Source: Lepas anatifera
Lineage: Eukaryota; Arthropoda; Thecostraca; Lepadidae
Direction of reading: 5' to 3'
DNA: 64,000 nucleotides
NCBI GenBank assembly: GCA_034440635.1
Contig: JAOTON010001261.1
Location: 1,546,001-1,610,000, forward strand
The notes below the pieces were generated by a model. That model was not told where the DNA came from. It saw only the letters and a list, made by a program, of their open reading frames with translations, and did not search any database. The position numbers and the translations under genes were made by a program. This document shows positions 58,868 to 64,000 of the stretch, piece by piece. Every line of letters begins with the position of its first letter. Position 1 is the first letter of the stretch.

Positions 58868-59225
58868 ACTTTAGACTTGATTTACTTTATATTTATATTT
58901 TTACAGACGTTTCGGAGTCAAAGCACCTTCGTCAGTATGAACTGCAAAATTACATCAAAAAGACATTAAAACAACACACACATGAAGCACCATAAAACGA
59001 AGAGACAAGACAGTTTAGCAAGAATGTCTTGTCAATTGTCAAAATTGTCAATGTCTTCTCAAAATGACATTCTTGCTAAGCTGTCTTGTCTATTCGTTTT
59101 TTGGTGCTTCATGTGTGTGTTGTTTTAATGTCTTTTGATGAAATTTTGCTGTTCATACTGACGAAGGTGCTTTGACTCCGAAACGTCTGTAAAAATATAA
59201 ATATAAAGTAAATTAAGTCTAGAGT
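58868..59225. mobile_element. foldback element, copy B
   Basis: Same arm structure as 53985-54342, with a few substitutions. The arms remain nearly complementary. Confidence 0.85.
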
Positions 59226-59261
59226 CTCTTCCATATATCATATATCATGTCTAGAACATAT

Positions 59262-59265
<4 letters not shown>

Positions 59266-59318
<53 letters not shown>
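59266..59318. repeat. (TA)n microsatellite
   Basis: Long TA run; the copy-A equivalent received the mariner-like element. Confidence 0.9.
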
Positions 59319-59320
<2 letters not shown>

Positions 59321-59849
59321 ACCAGGTACGGCTGACGCTGTAATGATGATAATTTCCAAATTGTTTTTTAAGCCTGCTATTGCAAAATGCTCATATAGGC
59401 ATGATAAAGACCACATAATGTTGTAAACCAAAGGAACAAGATCTCTGTAAGCTAGGATAAATAAGGGCAATTCTTTTATGATTCTTCAGGCAGCGTATTC
59501 TTGCCCTCACTACTGGAAATCTTTGGGTGGTAAAATGCGTTAAAACTAGTTCTGGGCAGCGAGCAGGGCTTTATATTGCATTTGCATGAGCCGATCGTAA
59601 AATATATTATCGGAATCTCACAACTGTCCTCATGCTGTGGGCACCCCGGCAGGTCACGCGCCTTAGTGGTGAGGAAGTGCGGGCGCATGACATTGTCGCT
59701 ACTTCGGGAAGTGCACTCTCCTAGATATGCTTTAAAACTGCCATGGAGGGCTAGGGAGAGGGGCGCAGCCAGAGCTTTGGTATGGGGGGGGCACACCAAC
59801 TTTGAGGGGCACCCCGGGGAAAAAAGGGCACTTTTTAACGTAACTTAAA

Positions 59850-60629
59850 AAAACTTGCTATATCTTTGTTTATATCCTTTTTTGGGCATCTTTGGTTCAA
59901 TGAAAATGCAAATAAATCATTGACGGAGAAGAAAAACGCCATGAAAACCGAAAAAAAGAAAAAAATATCATCAAAATGTCATGGAAGTAGCCAAAACACG
60001 ACTGTTTTGGATAGATTTAAGGACAAATCAGCCAACTCATGCAAGTACTTAACATCAGAGAAATCAGCGGAGCATGTTATATATGTTAAAATGTGCAGGC
60101 TAAGGCATATTGGAGTCGAAAATTCCTTTGTTATGCCCACTGGTTTTGTCGTGACGAGTGAGCACTGGCTGAACGCGGATTAAGTTACTTGCCTCCCACA
60201 ATCGCCGTGGGACGAGGAGTAGCATAGTGTCTTTGGAAGAACACATTTTTACTGCCGGAAAAATTTGGGAGATACCTTTTGAACGCGTTTATTAAGTTCC
60301 ATATTCTCAAGGATCGGTCCCAGCTAAGAGTAAATAAAAGGTGAACAGGCCGGTGGTTTGGATGGGGAAGGTGTGACAGGACTGAAAATTGTGAAAACTA
60401 GTTCTTCATTTAAATTAATAAGTAGAATCCTGGTTTAGGGGACTGTGCTCTGAGCTCAGGGGCACATGCCCTTTTATCATTTCTTCCCAGAATCCACCAG
60501 TATAATAAGCAATTTATATAACCAGGGGTGCCTAGGTATCATAAGCCGTTTTAGAGATTCCTCATTCCTGGTTAGCTCCGTTTTACAAGGGGAATTTCCA
60601 TTGTATTCTTATTCCCCATCTATTCAAGA
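59850..60629. other. no gene recognised
   Basis: A lysine-rich 105-codon frame at 59866-60183 has no recognisable motif and is probably chance. Confidence 0.4.
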
Positions 60630-63600
60630 CCAGCTCTGGCGCCCCCAAGTGTGGATCAGAGGCCTCCAGAGCAGCTTCCCCCATCCCCCCCAGTTGTGCC
60701 TCCAGGGACTAGACTAGCTCAGTGACCCCGCACCGAGATGACGGGAGTTGGCCTTGTGTTCTTATTATCTGTCTATTCAAGACCACCTCAGGGGCCCCTG
60801 ATTTAGATCAGGGCCACAGAGCTGATCATGCTTCACCCAGGGACCAGACTAGCTCATTGATCCCAGAGATGAGGTCATCAGACTAGCTCAATGGGCCACA
60901 GATGGGCTCATACGGCCTTAAACCAGTTCAAGAAGCCCCAGAACAGTTTAAGGCGCCAGATCACCTCAGGGGGCCTCAAGCCAACTTAAGGGGCTCTCAC
61001 AAGCTCAGCGCCCAGACCAGCTCAGGGTACCCTCAGAACCTAGATCCACCCTTGGGCCCCAGATCGGCTCTTGGGGCCCCAGATCAGTTCAGGGGCCTCA
61101 AGTCAGGTCAGGGGGCAAGATCAAGTCAGGGCCACTAAATCAGCTCAGGAATCCCTCACCAGCTCGGGGCCCAATCAGTTCAAAAGTCCCAGAGCTGCTC
61201 AGGGGATACCAGATCGGCCCATAGGGCACCAGATCAGCCTCGGGGACAAACAATCAGATCAGTGGTCCCCGACCAGCTCGGGGTCCAGATCAGCTCGGGA
61301 ATACCAGATCAAGTCAGGAGGCACTTAATCAGCTCAGGAGCCCCATACCATCTCAGGGGCCCTCACCAGCCCATGTGGGCCCAGCTCAGCTCAGGGCCTG
61401 TGAGCTGCTCAGGAAATCACGTAATCAACCCAGGAGGCCCGAGTCAGCTTAACACGCGCATTGACGGGGGGTGGGTACCCGCCCCCCTCGGGTTTTTCGG
61501 AGATAGCAGAAAAACGGCGGCGTGTAGCGCCGCCGTACTTGGTATACCTTTTCCCTCATCATTTTTACAACTTCTGTGAAAATTTTAGGGTTAGGTCATC
61601 TCAGGTCAGGTCACCATTACAGGTCAAGTGACCCGACCTCAAAAAAAAGTTTAAGATAGCATAAGTCGGAGCAGGGTGAACTTATCCGATTGAAACTCAT
61701 ATCACATAATGGCCCCACAGAGTTCTCTAAAATATGTTCCGGTATTTTTGATATCGATGACCTAAGGTCAGGTACGAGGCATGACCTCTCCATTGGAAAT
61801 ACATGGGAAAAATGGTTTTTACGGAATAACTCAGTAACGGATGGTGATAGAGCATTTATTTTAGCTGCATTAGACTCGCCTGGGCTTTGCGGTTCTAATG
61901 ATATGCATTTTATATAATTTGACCCTGACCTGACCTCAGGTCAGGTCAAATCCTTGTTTTGACCTAGCAAGGTCAAATTATATATCATTCGATTCGGCTT
62001 GCTAAGAGGATTCATATAGTTGAAGTCGTTTTGCTCTATCTTTACTTGTTCAGATTTAATGGCCGAAAAACTGAATTTACATGTTATCCCTATGACGGGC
62101 ATGTTTTGACCTCTCGTGACCTTAAATGTGACCTGACAAAAAAATGGTTCAAATGTTTTCGATGGAGAAGTGGATGGGCAGCCCAACGCCGTTTACCGTT
62201 TTTCGCTACCTACCGTGGTTCTCGAGATCTTAGGGAGGGGCGGGTACCCGCCCCCCCGTCAATGCGAAGGTGGCTCAGACCCCCGTCAATGCGCGTGTTA
62301 AAGGGCACCATATTAGCCATGGGGCACCAGACTAGCTCAGAGGGAATAAAATGGGCTCAGGAGACACACTGATGACTCACCAGGCACCAGATCGACACAG
62401 TGGGCATTAGTTAAGTTCAGGAAGCAGTATATCTGCTCAGGGTGCACCAGATCGATCACCGCAGGGGGCAAGTTCAATTCAGGGGCACTAAATCAGCTCA
62501 GGGATCCCTCACCAGCTCGGGGCCCAATCAGTTCAAAAGCCCCAGAGCTGCTCAGGGGACACCAGATGCCCATAGGGCACCAGATCAGCTTCGGGGGCAA
62601 ACAATCAGATCAGTGGTTCCCGACCAGCTCGGGAATACCAGATCAAATCAGGAGGCTTAATCAGCTCAGGAGCCCCATACCATCCCAGGGGCCCTCATCA
62701 GCCTCTGTGGGCCCAGCTCAGCTCAGGGCTTTAGAGCTGCTCATGAAAACACGTAAGGAGGCCCAGTTCAGCTTAAAGGGCACCAGATTAGCTCAGGGGG
62801 CACCAGACTAGCTCAGAGGGCATCAGATGAGCTCAGGAGGCACCAGATTGACTCAGGGGCATTAGTGCAGCTCAGGTGGCACCAGATCGATCCGCTCGGG
62901 GGCCAGGTCAGCTCCCAGCCCCCCAGACTATGGCAGGAGCCTAAATCAGCTCAGGGAGCAACATAACAGCTCAAGGACACATGGTGGGCTCAGGGCCCAC
63001 CAAACCAGCTCAGGGGCACCAGGCCATCTAAGGAGACATCAATAATCAGCTGAGGGGGCACCTAATCAGCTGAAGAGGAGAAATAATCAACTTGGGGAGG
63101 CATGAGATCAGATCGAGGACCCGAATCAGCTCAAGGGGCACTAAATCGGCTATCAGGGCACCAAGAGCTCAAAGGCATTAGACTAACTCAGAGGGCATTA
63201 TATAGGTTCAGGAGGCACAATTATTTGCTCAGTGGGGCACTCGATTGACTCAGGGGCACCAGATCAGCTTAGAGGGCAAGTAATCATCTCAAGGGGCCAA
63301 GACCAGCTGAGAGACCACGAGATGAGCTCAAGGAGCACCAGATTAGCTTCACCCGTACGATTATTGGCGACGATGAGGCATTAGGTGGACACATACTAGG
63401 TGCCCATACTCTTCCCGGGTGCTTGGAAAGGCGACAGAATGCCCTAACTGACCGAAAAAGGTATTAAGCTGTCCAACAATAGTTTCAATCGGTACATACG
63501 GTCCAGTTACATCTAGGTTCAACGGCGTAGGGCACTAAATTTCGAGCGGCACGGCCCAAATTGGGTACTCCACCTGGCTATCACCCCAGCAGTGATGGGA

Positions 63601-64000
63601 GGCACGTCCCCATGTGCCCCCCCTGGACAGTAGATCAACTCCGGGAGGCATTAAATAAGCCCAGGGGGCCCAGATCATCTCAAGGGGCACTAAAACAGCT
63701 AAAAGGACACCAGGCAAGCTCAGAGGCATCAAACTAACTCAGAGAGTATTATATAGGTTCAGAAGGCACACTTATTTTCTCAGGGGGGGCACCAGATTGA
63801 CTACGAGGGCACCAGATCAGCTCAGAGGGCACATGATCAGCTTCAGGAGGCACCAGATGAGCTCCGCCCGTACGATTATTGGCGATGATGAGGCATTATC
63901 TGGAAACGGATTATGTGCCTATACTCTTCCCGGATGCTTGGAAAGGCGACAGAATGCCCTAGCTGACCAAACAGGCACTTAATTGTCAAACAGCAGTTGA
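60630..64000. repeat. 19-20 bp minisatellite, field 4, with higher-order repeats
   Basis: The unit is near GGGGCACCAGATCAGCTCA, strongly degenerate. A block at about 61130-61448 plus 62302-62350 is duplicated at about 62480-62830. Another block is duplicated with a 515-bp period (cgtacgattattggcg at 63354 and 63869, including non-repeat sequence gcttggaaaggcgacagaat). The TTAA element at 61453-62297 interrupts it. The array runs off the window end. Confidence 0.9.
61453..62297 (-). mobile_element. TTAA-flanked element in the minisatellite, family of 21237
   Basis: CACGCGCATTGACGGGGG and CCCCCGTCAATGCGCGTG ends between TTAA at 61449-61452 and 62298-62301. It is closely similar to the reverse complement of 21237-22102. 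The paralogous array block has one TTAA at 62773-62776 with matching sequence on both sides, so the pre-insertion site is visible. 845 bp, non-coding, TGACCT-rich. Confidence 0.95.

Larger units (their letters stand above)
57374..59476 (+). repeat. direct duplication, copy B
   Basis: Counterpart of 52350-56498. It starts within the CR1-like element and includes the right end of the CCCTATTTCCAAC element (ending 58279, TTAA at 58280-58283), the foldback element and both TA tracts. Confidence 0.9.
59758..64000. mobile_element. probable second array-bearing hAT-like element, right end outside window
   Basis: The G/C-skewed start (aggggcgcagccagagcttt, then GGGGGGGGCACACC) resembles the left end of the 44455 element (CAGGGGCGCAAC..., GGGGGGCACACGG). 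Unassigned DNA follows, then a minisatellite field, the same layout. The right end would lie past 64000, so neither the target duplication nor the extent can be checked. Confidence 0.35.

Noticed and set aside
59261..59470. Frame with Tyr-Ile repeats at its C-terminus
   Set aside because: Translation of a (TA)n microsatellite.

Overview
This window looks like intergenic DNA from a large, repeat-rich animal genome. The content is eukaryotic: tRNA-derived SINEs, CR1/Jockey-like non-LTR retrotransposon remnants, an LTR retrotransposon, hAT-like, mariner-like and TTAA-target DNA transposon derivatives, AT microsatellites and degenerate minisatellites. There are no operons and no long open frames. 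The repeat mix would suit a chelicerate such as a tick, but nothing here fixes the taxon, so that is a weak inference. Only one stretch (38.4-39.2 kb) looks like a host coding exon.

Layout. 0-6.9 kb: a frameshifted reverse-transcriptase remnant, a possible TATA/Inr promoter, two TTAA elements sharing one TTAA, a 26-bp tandem repeat, small hAT-like MITEs and a SINE. 7-14 kb: a possible RNase H remnant, a SINE, a hAT MITE with a perfect 8-bp target duplication, and an inverted pair of segments rich in AGGTCA and TGACGTCA. 16.9-22.2 kb: two more TTAA elements, one splitting a hAT-like MITE. 24.3-27.8 kb: a young, gag-only LTR retrotransposon on the minus strand. 27.9-32.2 kb: a large imperfect palindrome whose left arm was later invaded by a TTAA element. 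32.4-37.9 kb: more TTAA and hAT elements and a first 19-21 bp minisatellite field. 38.4-39.6 kb: the candidate exon and a minisatellite. 40.5 kb: a near-perfect 228-bp hairpin. 42.5-44.1 kb: CpG-rich patches and CRE-like repeats. 44.5-49.3 kb: a 4.8-kb hAT-like element (matching ends, perfect 8-bp TSD) carrying two minisatellite arrays. 50.3-59.5 kb: a nested TTAA/CR1/hAT composite and a direct duplication of about 2 kb, one copy of which later gained a mariner-like and a TTAA element. 59.8-64 kb: the left end of a probable second array-bearing hAT-like element, its minisatellite interrupted by a TTAA element.

The main result is that TTAA is the target site of a diverse set of non-autonomous elements (piggyBac-like by target and, in several, by CCC ends). 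Two insertions can be checked inside the window against a paralogous empty site. Several carry many nuclear-receptor-type AGGTCA half-sites. A second theme is a family of 19-21 bp GGGGCCC-cored minisatellites in four fields, one clearly inside a transposon.
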